NCBI RefSeq assembly: GCF_011064615.1
Contig: NZ_JAALJH010000082.1
Location: 1 to 41,366 of the forward strand
Source of the DNA: Aquisphaera insulae
GTDB taxonomy: Bacteria > Planctomycetota > Planctomycetia > Isosphaerales > Isosphaeraceae
Length of the DNA stretch: 41,366 nucleotides
Direction of reading: 5' to 3'
Shown: positions 1 to 9,900 of the stretch, piece by piece
Layout of the letters: every line of letters begins with the position of its first letter
How positions within the stretch are numbered: the first letter of the stretch is position 1
The notes under the pieces: generated by a model
The model's input: the letters and a program-made list of their open reading frames with translations, nothing else
Database searches by the model: none
Told to the model about the DNA's origin: nothing
Translations under genes and position numbers: made by a program

Positions 1-104
1 TTAGTGATGATCCGGGGCGGGCAACGTCTCAGGAGGCTGCAACTTCGCTCGCCAGAACGTTGACGGATAGGGAGTTACGACTTCGCAGGTGGCGGAGGCC
101 AGGG

Positions 105-416
105 TTATTGGCATTCCCCCAGCTCCGCCACCAGCCGGTCCACCAGTTCAGCCTTGAACGCAGGCCACCGCTGGTGCTCCTGAGTTCCGCCCACGGCCCG
201 GTAGATGGTCTTCAGGTTACGAGCCTCGGGCGTGTCGCCAGCCAGGCTCATCGACGTTTTGGCGGCCCGGATCTTCGCACGGATGACGTTCGGCGAGTCG
301 GTCACGTTGATCCGGCTCATGTCGTCCGGGTCGGATTTGCTCATCTTCCGCCTGCCCTCGGTCAAAGACATGATCCGCGGGTACTCGCTGACCACGGCCT
401 GAGGCTTGGTGGAACA
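105..416 (-). pseudogene. trpS: 3' remnant of tryptophanyl-tRNA synthetase
   Basis: About 100 codons of the C-terminal part of TrpS remain. The class I signature KMSKSDP is followed by a SRINVTDSPNVIRAKI stretch and a PEARNLKTIYRAVGG stretch, all typical of bacterial TrpS just after the KMSKS loop. A complete TrpS is about 330 residues. The Rossmann catalytic half with the HIGH motif is absent, and recognisable homology stops where the 19-bp tandem repeat begins (415-476). The frame ends in a TAA at 105-107. The segment after RAAKTSMSLAGD also looks shortened. Without the ATP and tryptophan site it cannot charge tRNA, so I read it as a pseudogene. A functional trpS is expected elsewhere in the genome. 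An apparent ATG lies inside the repeat but is probably meaningless. Confidence 0.75.
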
Positions 417-476
417 CCCCATGAGTGGCCACGCACCCCATGAGTGGCCACGCACCCCATGAGTGGCCACGCACCC
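415..476. repeat. 19-bp tandem repeat, 3.3 copies
   Basis: The unit CACCCCATGAGTGGCCACG occurs three times without mismatch (415-433, 434-452, 453-471), followed by CACCC. It sits exactly at the broken edge of the trpS remnant. The period of 19 is not a multiple of three, so it cannot encode a repeated peptide in one frame. Confidence 0.95.
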
Positions 477-753
477 AAAATAGAGAATTTGGAGAAGTGG
501 GAGTGAATATCTCCTAAGCAGCTCGTCGATTCAGTGGAGGCCTGGCCTACGATGCCCCAAAGTCAGCGTTGGCCAGACTACCCGCTTTGGGTGCCTGGCC
601 TTCGATGCCTTGTGGCCTTGGATGCCTTCGATGTCTGGCCTTAGATGTCCTTGAACTTCTATGGCGTTTCGCGCCCGAGTGGAGGTCGATAATCGTATCG
701 ATTCCCGACCTCTTTCCTGCCCCCCTGACCTCTCTCCTGCCCCCCAAGAAAAA

Positions 754-777
754 AACCCCAGCCGAGGGGCTGGGGTT
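754..777 (-). terminator. Rho-independent terminator, minus strand
   Basis: AACCCCAGCC (754-763) pairs perfectly with GGCTGGGGTT (768-777) over 10 bp with a 4-nt loop. Read on the minus strand, the stem is followed by a run of T. It lies about 190 bases downstream of the stop of the minus-strand gene at 970-1374 and could end that transcript. Confidence 0.75.
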
Positions 778-812
778 GAAAGACGTGGTCGACCCGTATC
801 GAACCGAGCATC

Positions 813-846
813 GGTCGGGCAGGTAAGTCTGCGAACAGGCCCGACC
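813..846. repeat. Perfect 8-bp inverted repeat with 18-nt loop
   Basis: GGTCGGGC (813-820) pairs with GCCCGACC (839-846). There is no T-run on either side, so it is not an obvious terminator. It lies between the gene at 970-1374 and the terminator at 754-777 and would sit in that gene's 3' UTR. Confidence 0.55.
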
Positions 847-969
847 AGTCAAACCGACAAACAGTGAAACGCGGATCGGCCACGCCGAGGTTGTTCAAGG
901 CAAAGGGCGTGCCCAGCCGTTGGATCCGGCCCTATCCAGGGGACGGGATTCCCGGCCTCGCAAGGTGGA

Positions 970-1374
970 TCATTCCGCCGGCTCGTCGAACCCTTCCTCC
1001 GCCGGCAGCTCGTCCCCCTCCTCAATCGGACGCGAGAAGACCGGGGACTGCACGATATCGTGCTCGAAAGTCCCCCGGATCGGCCCGTAGCCGAAGGTAT
1101 GGACGTCCTGGCCCTCGCCAATGAGCTGGAGCAGCTCGATGTCGAGCAAGTTCAAATCCGCGTCCGAGAGCCCCTCCTTCGCCATCAGGAAGTATTCGGT
1201 CTGCATCTCGTCATGGATGAGGATGGCGCTCCCGACCTCGTGGAATCGTTCGTCGCGTCGCCCCCACCTCAGGGCCGGGCCGAATCGCTCTTCGGCGTCG
1301 GGGAGACCCCCTTCATGGACCAGGATGTCGAAGATTTCGACGGGCTGCCGGCGCGATCTGTGGAAAATGAACAT
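970..1374 (-). CDS. Hypothetical acidic protein, 134 aa
   Basis: I do not recognise a family. The product starts MFIFHRSRRQPVEIFDILV, then alternates charged and hydrophobic residues (FHEVGSAILIHDEMQTEYFLM, LLDIELLQLIGEGQDV), and ends in a Glu/Asp/Pro-rich tail. There is no signal peptide or membrane segment, so it is probably a small cytosolic alpha/beta protein. The ATG at 1374 was chosen over upstream in-frame starts because TGGAG lies about six bases before it and the residues upstream look like non-coding translation. The gene stands alone on the minus strand, and a terminator follows at 754-777. Base composition is close to that of its neighbours. That it is a real gene is supported only by the balanced composition and the ribosome binding site. 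Confidence 0.6.
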   Translation of the reverse strand: MFIFHRSRRQPVEIFDILVHEGGLPDAEERFGPALRWGRRDERFHEVGSAILIHDEMQTEYFLMAKEGLSDADLNLLDIELLQLIGEGQDVHTFGYGPIRGTFEHDIVQSPVFSRPIEEGDELPAEEGFDEPAE

Positions 1375-1791
1375 GCGAACTCCAGGGGACAATCGGATCG
1401 GGCAAGGGCCCCATGATACCGATGCCGAGTGGAATTCAGCGAGGGTCCGCTGTCGCGGCCTGATCCTCGGGGGCCGGGAGGACCCATCTCGGGAACCTGA
1501 TGACCAGGTCCGCGGGATGGTTCGAGAGGCCGACACGGGATTGTCGCGAACCCGAAAGGGGTTCGATCATCGGACCGGTTCCGGACCCGTTCCTGCCGCG
1601 CCTCGATCGCTCGTGGGGCCGAACCGTCGCCCGCCCGCTCGATCGAGACGCGGCAGGAGCCGCTCCTGGCCGAGCCTGGGCGGCGATGCACTCGGCATCC
1701 TGCGGAGCGGATCGCCCTGGGCGTCGACGATGCACTCGGGGGGCACCGGCCGAGGTGATGATGAGCCCGACGATCCGAAGTGCGAGAGGCG
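1375..1791. other. Intergenic region without recognisable features
   Basis: Several overlapping open frames exist on both strands, as expected in GC-rich DNA. Their translations are dominated by Arg, Pro, Ser and Gly and none resembles a protein family. It may contain the promoter of the minus-strand gene at 970-1374, but I cannot point to convincing -35/-10 boxes. Confidence 0.5.
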
Positions 1792-2193
1792 TCACCGGAC
1801 GTACGGCGTTCCGCCGGCGCGAGGTGATTCGACGACGTCGTCCTCGGGGACGTGCAAGACACGCAGGCTCGCCTCGGGAGCTCGCGGTCGCTCCACCGGA
1901 TCTCCCGGGCCGTATGCCCAGGGACGCCACTCGGCGGCCTCGCAGGCCTCGGCCGCGTCCTTGTGCTCGCGCCACATCGCGCGACGGAGTTGCTGCGCCT
2001 GGAAGATCGGATCGTCTTCCGGGCCGACGATCACCGTCCCGATGCTCTTGTACTGGTCCATGGAGCTGCGGTGGGCGACGGCGAGCTGGTGGAATCGCTG
2101 CCTCCTGCGATTCCAGGACCAGGCGGCCAGGAACGCCGCGATCACGAGGACGGCGAGCAGCAGATCGCGGAGCCGCAACTGGAGTCGCTTCAT
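1792..2193 (-). CDS. Small single-pass membrane protein, 133 aa
   Basis: The N-terminus MKRLQLRLRDLLLAVLVIAA is a basic patch followed by a hydrophobic helix (about residues 8-26). This layout is common in planctomycetal small membrane proteins. After the helix comes the basic stop-transfer run NRRRQRFHQ. The rest is a hydrophilic domain without known motifs, containing FQAQQLRRAMWREHKDAAEACEA (about residues 65-87). I infer an inner-membrane anchor with the tail on the side set by the positive-inside rule, and no function. The ATG overlaps the TGA of the recombinase remnant at 2190-2462 by four bases (ATGA), suggesting past or present translational coupling. Upstream in-frame codons give only Arg/Pro-rich translation, so this ATG is preferred. 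Confidence 0.6.
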   Translation of the reverse strand: MKRLQLRLRDLLLAVLVIAAFLAAWSWNRRRQRFHQLAVAHRSSMDQYKSIGTVIVGPEDDPIFQAQQLRRAMWREHKDAAEACEAAEWRPWAYGPGDPVERPRAPEASLRVLHVPEDDVVESPRAGGTPYVR

Positions 2194-2462
2194 GATTCGC
2201 GGTCCGTTCTCCGAGGGCGTCGTTCGAGCACCGATTGAACTGGTCGCGACGTGGGGATCCGGCCGAGCACTCGCATCACCCGTGCCGCGGACCAGGCCGT
2301 CCCGGACCTCGTCGTGTGGCCGTCGGAGTGGAGGGCCTCGGCGGCGTGGCGAGGCGAATTGCTTTTGCCCCGCGGTTCGGTCATGTGCTCGGCCAGGTTG
2401 GCATACGCGTCTACGGCCTTCGCCTTCCTCACCCGCGCCGTTTTGGCCAGCCCGGCCGCCAT
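2190..2462 (-). pseudogene. Serine recombinase C-terminal remnant, 90 aa
   Basis: The pattern AGLAKTARVRKAKA, then a helix, then GHTTRSGTAWSAARVMRVLGR matches the C-terminal DNA-binding part of resolvase/invertase-family serine recombinases. In those proteins a variable helix precedes an 'ALNARG-x-TTRSGxxW-VxRVL' element. The catalytic N-terminal domain with its Ser nucleophile is missing, and the last 20 residues (PTSRPVQSV onward) look unrelated. It is either a truncated recombinase or a small DNA-binding protein derived from one. The TGA overlaps the ATG of the downstream small membrane protein by four bases. Read with the trpS remnant, it suggests decayed mobile DNA in the first 3 kb. Confidence 0.5.
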
Positions 2463-2473
2463 GGGCTCGGACC

Positions 2474-2741
2474 TCAGGCTCCGGCACTCCGGGAGCGAGG
2501 CCCCCTCTTGGCGCCACGCTCGGCCATCACCTCGGCGGGCACGTCCATCCCCCGGGCCCGGTCCAGCTCGCGGAGCCGCCTCGACATTCGGCCGGATCGG
2601 CGGTAGGCGGCCTGGACGTCGTTCGTGCGGCCCGAGATGCGCCGGGCCTCGTCCGCCGTATCGGGCTTGAGTGCGGGGCCGCTGTTGGCAGGCCGCCGAT
2701 TCCCGTGGCCACGTTTTCCCCCGGAGGCCTGAGTTCTGACA
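2474..2741 (-). other. Open minus-strand frame without a start, possible gene fragment
   Basis: Between the gene at 2742-2990 and the recombinase remnant, one minus-strand frame stays open and ends in TGA at 2474-2476. Its translation includes RRISGRTNDVQAAYRRSGRM and RRLRELDRARGMDVPAEVMA, which look like charged helices. The first ATG lies deep inside the frame. An ATG that overlaps the stop of the gene at 2742 is in a different frame. A frameshifted small gene or recombinase linker debris is possible. I assign no function. Confidence 0.3.
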
Positions 2742-2990
2742 TCAGCCGTCCTCGGCCGGCTGGGGTGCCCCCGGGTGGGGGTGTTTCAGCTTCTCCTTGA
2801 CGTCATCCGGGGCGGCCAGGAGCGACACGATGAAGTGGTGGCGGGTGGCCCTGTTGGGGGCGAACCCAAGCTCGAGGGCCTGCTCCCACCGCTTCACGGC
2901 CGTTGCCCAGTCGCCGGCCGCGGCCAGCTTCTCGGCCTCCCCGATCAGGGCATGGATCGCCTTCTTCTCTGCTTTCCCGCTGGGGTTCAT
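2742..2990 (-). CDS. Small TPR-like protein, 82 aa
   Basis: The product is short and helical: NPSGKAEKKAIHALIGEAEK, then LAAAGDWATAVKRWEQALELG, which fits a TPR helix pair (A-x-G-x-W-x-x-A). The C-terminal tail is Pro-rich. There is no signal peptide or membrane helix, so it is probably cytosolic, and a single TPR-like hairpin suggests a protein-interaction role (inference). The ATG at 2990 is chosen because a strong GGAGG lies five bases upstream. A longer in-frame start exists but lacks a ribosome binding site. It reads on the minus strand like its small neighbours, and the 974 bases upstream are non-coding. Confidence 0.65.
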   Translation of the reverse strand: MNPSGKAEKKAIHALIGEAEKLAAAGDWATAVKRWEQALELGFAPNRATRHHFIVSLLAAPDDVKEKLKHPHPGAPQPAEDG

Positions 2991-3387
2991 GGTGGCCTCC
3001 GAAGCAAAACCCGGCACCAGCCATCACGATCATAGCCGATATCAGGATGGGTTGTTGGTTTCGCGGGTCTGTCAGCAGGCGTTTGATCCGAGAAACCGGG
3101 AGGCAGACTCCATGCGGGAATCGCGTGATGAGGCCGACCCATGGCGGAGAATCCACGGCTTGCCCTATCGCCGGCCGGAGCCGACTCGCTCGAGACGCGC
3201 GACGTGGTGCCTCCGTGGTCCACGGTGCGATCGTAGGGTCCCTTCTGAGGATTTTCTCCATTTTGGTGAAACTCGGGGCCTGTTTCTTGGGACTGTATTG
3301 AGTAGGGAGGGATTCTTGCGCGCCACGGGTGCGAGAACCCCGAGCGGCTCCTTGGCAATCCGCGAGACGGTGAATGAGCCGGTTGGA

Positions 3388-3414
3388 CCGGCCCGCGCGG
3401 AGGACGCGGGCCGG
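3388..3414. terminator. Strong GC hairpin, possible terminator
   Basis: CCGGCCCGCG (3388-3397) pairs perfectly with CGCGGGCCGG (3405-3414) around the 7-nt loop CGGAGGA. There is no T-run, so termination is uncertain. No gene on either strand ends close to it, and it may instead be a structured or regulatory element in the uvrA upstream region. Confidence 0.4.
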
Positions 3415-3870
3415 CGGGATTCGTGGCGAAATTTGCGATCAAAGCCAACGTGATTTCGAGACGCAAGTCTTTCAATCGTAAAGGGAAACTCCTTCGCATC
3501 CGCGGTCGTTGATTTGACGAACGAACCCAAATTCGCTCCCAACGGCGGAGCCGCGGGAGGTCGCCGTAAGCCCACCGGGGAAGGCCCTGGCAGCGGGCGG
3601 GCGGTCACGAATCCCGGTGACGGTTGAGCTTGCGGCCGGAGGTTGGTTGGAGCGCGGAAGTCGACCCACGAGCGGCCCGAGGGTGGAGCGAGAGACCGGA
3701 ATCCGCGATAGCAAAGCCAATTTGAAATCGACGAAAGTGATTTATGGGGAAAGAGATACGAATCAAATAATGTTCGGTTTATGCGACGAACGGAGCCAAT
3801 TCCCCGGGCCCTCGGGGGCGGGACCGGCTTGGCATGGTGGCCTGCCTCCGCGATCGCCGCGTCCGTCCTC

Positions 3871-3898
3871 TGGACATTTAGGCGGACACGCGTATACT
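3871..3898 (+). promoter_or_regulatory. Predicted sigma70-type promoter of uvrA
   Basis: A -35 box TGGACA (3871-3876) is separated by 16 bases from a -10 box TATACT (3893-3898), close to the TTGACA/TATAAT consensus. The start site would fall near 3905, giving a leader of about 60 bases before the uvrA ATG at 3965. The GGAGGGG sequence near 3949 could serve as ribosome binding site. Confidence 0.6.
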
Positions 3899-3964
3899 AG
3901 GCGATCGAAGGATGACGCATCCGGCCGGGGGACATGCGACGGATTTCGGAGGGGCAATCCAGGG

Positions 3965-6900
3965 ATGGCGACATCCGACATCGTGATCCGGGGGGCGAGG
4001 GAGCACAACCTCCGGGACGTCTCGCTGACCTTGCCGCGCGGGCGGCTGATCTGCCTGACGGGGGTCAGCGGGTCGGGGAAGAGCTCGCTGGCGTTCGACA
4101 CGCTCTATGCCGAGGGCCAGCGGCGGTACGTCGAGAGCCTCTCGAGCTATGCCCGCCAGTTCCTCGGGCAGATGCCCAAGCCGGAGGTCGACCGGATCGA
4201 CGGGCTCTCGCCGTCGATCTCGATCCAGCAGAAGACCGGCGGCCGGAACCCGCGATCGACCGTGGGCACGATCACGGAGATCAACGACTACCTCCGCGTC
4301 CTGTTCGCCCGGGTCGGCCAGGGGCATTGCCCGAAGTGCGACCGCCCGGTGGCGGCGCAGACCCGCGAGCAGATCGTGGCCCGGATCCTCGCCCTGCCGG
4401 CCGGCACGGCGTTCAGCGTGCTGGCGCCGGTGGTCCGCGGGCAGAAGGGGGAGTACAAGGACCTCTTCACCGACCTGGCCAAGGCGGGGTACGTCCGGGC
4501 CCGGGTCAACGGTACGGTCCACTCGCTCTCCGACCAGCTCGCGCTCGACCGGCAGATCAAGCACAACATCGAGGTCGTCATCGACCGCCTGAAGGCCGGG
4601 CCGAACGTCCGCGGCCGGCTGGCGGAGGCCGTCGAGCAGGCGCTCAAGCTCGGCGAGGGGACGGTGATCGTCGCCGTCGAGGGGCAGCCGGACCTGCTGC
4701 TGTCCTCGGCGTACGCGTGCACCCACTGCGGGCTGAGCTTCGACCCGCCCAGCCCCCAGCTCTTCAGCTTCAACAGCCCGCAGGGGATGTGCCCGGCCTG
4801 CGACGGCCTGGGCATCCGCCACGACTTCGACCCCGACCTGCTGGTCCCGGATCCGAGGCTCTCGGTCTGGGACGGGGCGATCTCGCTGCTCGGGCCGGTG
4901 AAGGGGATCGGCCGCTGGCGCAGGCACCTGTTCGAGGGCGTGGCCGCCAACTACGAGAGCGACCCCGACGGGCCGCCCAAGGGGAAGATGCTCAAGGGAC
5001 CCTGGAAGGACCTGGACGAGCGCTTCCGCAAGGTCTGGCTGTACGGCTCCGGCGATCGCGTGATCGTCCACCACTGGAAGAGCCGGGCCAAGGTCTGGTC
5101 GCACACCGAGCCCTGGCAGGGGGTGGCCACCGAGCTGCTGGCGCGCTATCGCAAGTCGCAAGGCGGGCCGACGAAGGCCCAGCTCGAGCCCTACATGCGG
5201 AGCGTGACCTGCCCCGAGTGCCAGGGCAACCGGCTGAACGCCCGCGCCCGGGCCGTCCGGGTCGGCGGCAAGACCCTCGTCGAGCTCGGCGGCATGCCCA
5301 TCAGCGAGGCCGCCCGCTTCTTCGACGCCCTGGCGGAGGGGACGACGGCAGAGGCCATATCTCCCAGGAACCCCTCTGGCAAGGGGGAAACCGATCCGGC
5401 TCTCCCCCTTACGAAGGGGGAGTCGGAGGGGGTAAATGTCGCGAGCCGAGTCGATCGAAAACACCCCCCTGAATCCCCCCTTGGTAAGGGGGGAAGCGAT
5501 CTGGCTCTCCGCCGTGCCAATGGGGAGCTTGAGGGGATTCCGGAGCCATCCGGCGGCGTCGTGGGCTCTCCGGCCATCCCCCTCGACGCGGTCTCGCGGA
5601 CGATCGCCGAGGAGCTGCTCAAGGAGATCCGCGGCCGGCTCCGGTTCCTCACGAATGTCGGCCTCCACTACCTGGCGCTCGACCGCGCGGCGCCGACGCT
5701 CTCCGGCGGCGAGGCCCAGCGGATCCGGCTGGCCAGCCAGGTCGGCGCGGGGCTCGTGGGGGTGCTCTACATCCTGGACGAGCCCTCGATCGGGCTCCAC
5801 CCGCGGGACAACGACCGGCTGATCGCCACGCTCCAGGGGCTCCGCGACGTGGGCAACACCGTGATCGTCGTCGAGCACGACGAGGACACGATGCGCGCGG
5901 CCGACTGGCTGGTCGACTTCGGCCCCGGCCCCGGCGTGAAGGGGGGCGAGGTCGTGGCCCAGGGGACGCTCGCCGACCTCTCGAAATCGAAGCAGAGCCT
6001 GACCGGCGCCTACCTCTCCGGCAAGGCGGAGATCCCGATCCCGGTCGACCGCAAGGCCCCCGACGGCCGAGCCCTGACGATCAAGGGGGCACGGCAAAAC
6101 AATCTTAAGAATATTGATATTAAGATCCCTCTCGGCCTCTTCGTCGGCGTCACCGGCGTGAGCGGGTCGGGCAAGAGCTCGCTCGTGGGGGACATCCTCC
6201 GCGAGGCCCTGGCCCGCGACCTCAACGGCGCGGAGGGGACGCCCGGGGCGCACGACGCGATCGAGGGCGCGGACCAGCTCGACAAGGTCATCGACATCGA
6301 CCAGTCGCCGATCGGCCGGACGCCGCGGTCGAATCCGTCCACGTACATCAAGCTCTTCGACCTGATCCGCGACCTGTACACGAAGCTGCCGGAGGCCCGC
6401 GCCCGCGGCTACCAGCCGGGCCGGTTCAGCTTCAACGTCGCCGGCGGGCGGTGCGAGGCCTGCGAGGGGAACGGCTCGAATCGGCTGGAGATGGACTTCC
6501 TCGCCGACGTCTGGGTGACCTGCCCGGTCTGCGAGGGGAAGCGGTTCAACCGCGAGACGCTGAACGTCCGGTTCAAGGGGAAGAGCATCGCCGACGTCCT
6601 GGACATGGACGTGCAGGAGGCGCTCGAGCATTTCGCCAACGTCCCCAAGATCGCGACGATGCTCAAGACCCTGCACGACGTCGGCCTCGACTACATCAAG
6701 CTCGGCCAGCCGTCGCCCACGCTCTCCGGCGGCGAGGCCCAGCGGATCAAGCTGGCCCGCGAGCTCGTGAAGCGGAGCACCGGCAAGACGCTCTACATCC
6801 TCGACGAGCCGACCACCGGCCTCCACTTCGAGGACGTCAAGAAGCTGCTGGAGGTCCTCCACGGCTTCAAGCGGTCGGGCAACACGGTGGTCGTCATCGA

Positions 6901-9900
6901 GCACAACCTGGACGTCATCAAGACCGCCGACTGGCTCATCGACATGGGCCCCGAAGGGGGCGCCGACGGCGGCCGCGTGGTCGCCGAGGGGACGCCCGAG
7001 GAGGTCTCGAAGGTCGCCGCCAGCCACACCGGCGCGGCGCTCGTGCGGACGCTCCACCCCGACCATGGACGGCACGTCGGGCATGCCGCCAGGCCGGCCG
7101 GCAAGAAGCGGGGCAGGGGGGCGTCGTCGTCTTCCGAGGAGGGTTTGAGCGCGATCGCGGTCCGCGGGGCCCGGCAGCACAACCTCAAGGGGATCGACGT
7201 CGACATCCCCCGCCACGCGATGACGGTCTGCAGCGGCCCGTCCGGGTCGGGCAAGAGCTCGCTGGCGATCGACACGCTCTATGCGGAGGGCCAGCGGCGG
7301 TACGTCGAGAGCCTCTCCAGCTACGCCCGCCAGTTCCTGGCCCCGCTCCAGAAGCCGAAGGTGGAGCACATCAGCGGGCTCTCGCCGGCGATCAGCATCG
7401 AGCAGAAGACGACCAGCAAGAGCCCGCGGTCGACCGTGGGCACGGTGACGGAGATCCACGACTACCTCCGGATCCTCATGGCCCGGCTCGGCCAGCCCCA
7501 TTGCCCGGCCTGCGGGATCCCGATCGGCACCCAGACGGCGGACGAGATCGTCGAGAAGATCCTCCACATGCCGGAGGGGACGAAGGTCTTCATCATGGCC
7601 CCCGTCGAGCGCCGGGACAACGAGACGTTCGAGGCCCTCTGGGACGACCTGCGTGCGTCGGGCTTCTCGCGGGTCCGCGTCGACGGCAAGACGGTGGAGC
7701 TGGACAGCCCGCCGAAGCTGAGCCATCGCCGCAAGCATCGCGTGGAGGTCGTGATCGACCGCGCGATCGTCCGGCGGTCCACGCGGTCCCGGCTGGCCGA
7801 CTCGGTGGAGTCGGCCCTGGACCTGGGCAAGGGGGTGCTCCACGTCGCCAAGGTCGGCGACGAGGGCAAGGAGAGTTCGTGGCACGTCGAGCGGTTCAGC
7901 CAGCATCGCTCGTGCGACCGCTGCGGCCGGAGCTTCGAGGAGCTCTCGCCGCACAACTTCTCGTTCAACAGCCCGCTCGGCTGGTGCCCCGTCTGCGAGG
8001 GCCTGGGCACCCAGCATGGGGCCAACCCGGCCGTGCTGATCCCGGACCCGCGTCGGAGCCTCCGCGAGGGGGCCGTGGACGTCTGGCCGAAGCTCGACGA
8101 GAACCCCGCGTTCGGCCGCGTGATCTCCGCCGTCGCCGACGCCGAGGGGATCGACCTGGACATGCCCTTCGACGACCTGGAGGGCCGCCTGAGGCGGATC
8201 ATCCTCCACGGCGCGGGGGAGACCTGGTATCCGGTCCCGCCCGACGAGGACGCCGGCTTGCCCGGGTATTCGGTCCAGTACAAGGGGCTCTTCCCGGCCA
8301 TCGAGGAGGCGGCGCGGGTCTCGTTCGTGTACCGGTGGAAGCTCCAGGGGATGGTCGACGACGTCCCGTGCGCCGCCTGCATGGGGGGCCGGCTCCGCGA
8401 CGACTCCGGCGCCGTGCGGTTCCACGGGCACACGCTCGACCAGATCAGCCGCTGGCCGCTCGGCCAGGCGCTCGAGTTCTTCCGGGGGCTGAAGCTCGGC
8501 AAGGACGAGTCCCACATCGCCGGCGACCTCGTCCGCGAGATCCGCGAGCGGCTCACGTTCCTCGTCGACGTCGGGCTCGATTACCTGAGCCTGGCGCGGG
8601 GGACGCCCACGCTCTCGGGCGGCGAGAGCCAGCGGATCCGGCTGGCCAGCCAGATCGGCAGCGGCCTCACCGGCGTGCTCTACGTCCTGGACGAGCCGAC
8701 GATCGGGCTCCATCCGCGGGACAATGCGCGGCTCCTGAAGGCACTCCGGCACCTCCGCGACCTGGGCAACACGCTGGTCCTCGTCGAGCACGACCGCGAG
8801 ATCATCGAGGCGGCCGACAACCTGGTGGACTTCGGCCCCGGCTCCGGCGCCTTCGGCGGCGAGGTCACGGCGGCCGGGCCCCCCTCGAAGGTGAAGGCCG
8901 CCGCCAAGTCGCTCACCGGCAGGTACCTCAGCGGCAAGTCCGCGATCCCGATCCCGACCAACCGCCGGCCGGCCTCGGCCAAGGCGAACGTCCCGGCGAT
9001 CGTGATCCGGGGGGCCCGTCAGCACAACCTCAAGGACATCGACGTCCGGTTCCCGCTGGGCGTGGTCACGGTGGTGACCGGCGTCAGCGGCTCGGGCAAG
9101 AGCTCGCTCGTCGAGGACATCCTCTGGAAGGCCGCGGCCAAGCAGCTCCACCGCGCCCAGCTCACGCCCGGGGCCCACGAGCTGATCGAGGGCCTGGAGC
9201 AGGTCGACAAGGTGATCAGCGTCGACCAGACGCCGCTCGGCTCGACGCCGAACTCCACGCCCGCCACGTACTCGGGCGTCTTCGACCTGATCCGCGAGCT
9301 CTTCGCCAAGCTGCCGGAGGCCAAGGTCCGCGGCTACACCTCGCGGCGGTTCAGCTTCAACATGGCCGGCGGCCGATGCGAGACCTGCGAGGGGGCGGGC
9401 CAGAAGAAGATCGAGATGCACTTCCTGCCGGACGTCTGGATCACCTGCGACGCCTGCAACGGGGCGCGGTTCACGCCCGAGGTCCTGGCCGTGAAGTTCC
9501 ACGGCAAGACGATCGCCGACGTCCTGGACATGACGGTGGACCAGGCCCTCGAGCTGTTCGCGAGCGTGCCCCGGATCCGGAAGATCCTCCGGACGCTCCA
9601 CGACGTGGGCCTGGGGTACGTGCCACTGGGCCAGTCGGCGCCGACGCTCTCCGGCGGCGAGGCCCAGCGGGTGAAGCTGGCGGCGGAGCTCGCCCGGCCC
9701 GACACGGGCAAGACGCTCTACATCCTGGACGAGCCGACCACGGGCCTGCACCTGGACGACATCCGCAAGCTGCTCGACGTGATCCACCGCCTGGCCGACC
9801 TGGGCAACACGGTGGTCGTCATCGAGCACAACCTCGAGGTGATCAAGACGGCCGACTGGCTGCTCGACCTCGGCCCCGAGGCCGGCCTGAAGGGGGGCGA

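Larger units (their letters stand above)
477..969. other. Non-coding stretch with degenerate repeats and two hairpins
   Basis: No convincing gene is visible. Positions 539-655 hold imperfect reiterations of a GGCCTTCGATGCC-like motif (for example around 540-556, 592-608, 611-625 and 637-651). A terminator-like hairpin (754-777) and a second inverted repeat (813-846) follow. The sequence GGTTCGATAC, seen on the minus strand near 796-806, resembles a tRNA T-loop. Its flanks do not pair and no other tRNA arm can be found. Confidence 0.5.
2991..3964. other. Long intergenic region upstream of uvrA
   Basis: No gene is supported in these 974 bases. They contain a perfect 10-bp hairpin (3388-3414), a relatively AT-rich segment (about 3710-3790) and the likely uvrA promoter (3871-3898). 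An open frame upstream of and in phase with uvrA begins at a GTG at 3617, but its translation is Arg/Gly/Pro-rich and lacks UvrA homology. I see no obvious LexA-type operator before uvrA. Confidence 0.55.

Noticed and set aside
783..806. T-loop-like GGTTCGATAC on the minus strand, possible tRNA
   Set aside because: The flanking bases do not form a five-base T-stem, and no acceptor, D or anticodon arm fits around it.
3617..3964. Upstream extension of the uvrA frame from a GTG
   Set aside because: The 116 extra residues are Gly/Arg/Pro-rich without UvrA homology. The predicted promoter lies inside this stretch, and the ATG at 3965 starts exactly at the conserved N-terminus.
3800..3964. LexA/SOS operator before uvrA
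   Set aside because: I searched for a GAAC-N4-GTTC or CTG-N10-CAG type site near the promoter and saw none with the right position. Planctomycetal LexA sites may differ, so this is absence of evidence only.
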